From UBA4636 sp045534575 (GTDB lineage: Bacteria > Bacillota > Clostridia > Christensenellales > Borkfalkiaceae): a DNA stretch of 64,000 nucleotides. Shown piece after piece: positions 63,707 to 64,000 of this stretch. Numbering within the stretch: position 1 is the stretch's first letter; each line of letters begins with the position of its first letter. A program made the translations under genes and the position numbers. The notes under the pieces are model-generated. The model was not told the DNA's origin. It did not search any database and was given only the letters and a program-made list of their open reading frames with translations. The stretch is from the NCBI GenBank assembly GCA_045534575.1, contig JAZSJZ010000004.1, positions 1-64,000 of the forward strand, in the 5' to 3' direction.

Positions 63707-63726
63707 GTCGATTATCGGGCTTTTTT
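63699..63726 (+). repeat. Dispersed motif, copy 14, overlapping a stop codon
   Basis: Reads GCTATAAGTCGATTATCGGGC, then T6. The stop of the HGSNAT-like gene (63704-63706) is within it. The T-run suggests it may act as a terminator. Confidence 0.7.
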
Positions 63727-63849
63727 AGAAAAATTTGAGCAAAATTTTGGTTGGAATAATTATTGTAACCATTAGATATTTTTAAACGTAACGAAAATAA
63801 TAAAAAAGAATAAATGCGAATAAAATCGTAAATATAAGGAGAGATGGAA

Positions 63850-64000
63850 ATGTATTGGGCATGGTTTGGATTAGCCGTTGGCTTAATAGTGTTTGAAGCA
63901 ATCACTATAGATTTGGTTGCGGTATGGTTTGCAATATCTGCGCTCGTTATGGGCATAGTGGTTGCAATCTTTCCGTCGCTTGACGTTTTATGGCAAGTTT
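63850..64000 (+). CDS. NfeD-like membrane protein, 3' end outside window
   Basis: The first 50 residues are visible: MYWAWFGLAVGLIVFEAITI followed by WFAISALVMGIVVAIFPS. This pattern, an aromatic start, a helix ending in Glu, then WF.I.AL, is typical of NfeD family proteins, which act with SPFH/flotillin proteins in membrane organisation. The ATG at 63850 is preferred, since AAGGAGAG ends six bases earlier; an ATG at 63844 is too close to it. The partner gene would lie beyond the window. Confidence 0.65.
   Translation, partial: MYWAWFGLAVGLIVFEAITIDLVAVWFAISALVMGIVVAIFPSLDVLWQV

Overview
The window looks like a chromosomal segment of an uncultured, A+T-rich, endospore-forming member of the Clostridia (Firmicutes). 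The evidence is sigG followed by a YlmC/YmxH-type gene, a cwlD-like cortex amidase, a sigH-like factor, a lysine riboswitch, the order mrnC-rlmB-sigH, the order dnaX-ybaB-recR, a complete Rnf complex, and TTGACA/TATAAT promoters with 17-bp spacers. I see no rRNA genes, insertion sequences, CRISPR arrays or intact prophage. Species-level placement is not possible from reading alone.

Layout. 1-4.6 kb: a membrane protein entering from the left edge, a large lipoprotein with InlB-type repeats and a transglutaminase domain, a hairpin array and a nitroreductase. 4.85-12.2 kb: tRNA-Gly, then one long operon apbE / NusG-II protein / Gx transporter / rnfCDGEAB, a flavin-dependent ferredoxin:NAD+ ion pump together with the enzyme that flavinylates it. 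12.2-19.4 kb: a second array, a patatin-like lipase, the cwlD-like gene behind DnaA-box-like sites, mrnC, rlmB, sigH, dnaX, ybaB, recR and a third array. 19.4-32.3 kb: malQ, a CAT-fold acyltransferase-like protein with an acyl-CoA ligase, a P-type ATPase divergent from a P-type-ATPase-like protein that lacks the phosphorylation site, and a heterodimeric ABC exporter. 32.4-38 kb: lysine riboswitch with dapA-dapB-lysA, a collagen-like surface protein and alr. 38-46.2 kb: the arginine pathway argGHCJBDF behind ARG-box-like sites. 46.2-50.1 kb: sigG, ylmC-like, and two isolated phage-tail-like genes. 50.2-58.4 kb: aspS, a cluster of three small RNA candidates, a DUF1538 membrane protein with two PII-like proteins, glyS and glnS. 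58.5-64 kb: small membrane proteins and lipoproteins, tRNA-Leu with a scarred downstream region, a MATE exporter, an HGSNAT-like membrane protein and the start of an NfeD-like gene.

The most unusual content is non-coding. (1) Four intergenic arrays alternate a short constant word with variable mini-palindromes. Three different words are used, and arrays 1 and 2 are homologous but inverted relative to the same hairpin. (2) A dispersed motif of about 18 nt, consensus near CCTATAAGTCGATTATCG, occurs at least 13 times. It is found in terminators, leaders and the gaps of the arg operon, twice it supplies a stop codon, and once it lies inside a gene. (3) Three tandem promoter-terminator units at 52.1-52.7 kb look like small RNA genes; two share a nearly identical 3' domain and the third can fold as a three-way junction.

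Among proteins, the most notable are the apparent pseudo-P-type ATPase, the CAT-fold protein whose catalytic His appears replaced by Glu, the orphan baseplate-like beta-repeat protein beside spore genes, and the PII pair with a DUF1538 transporter.
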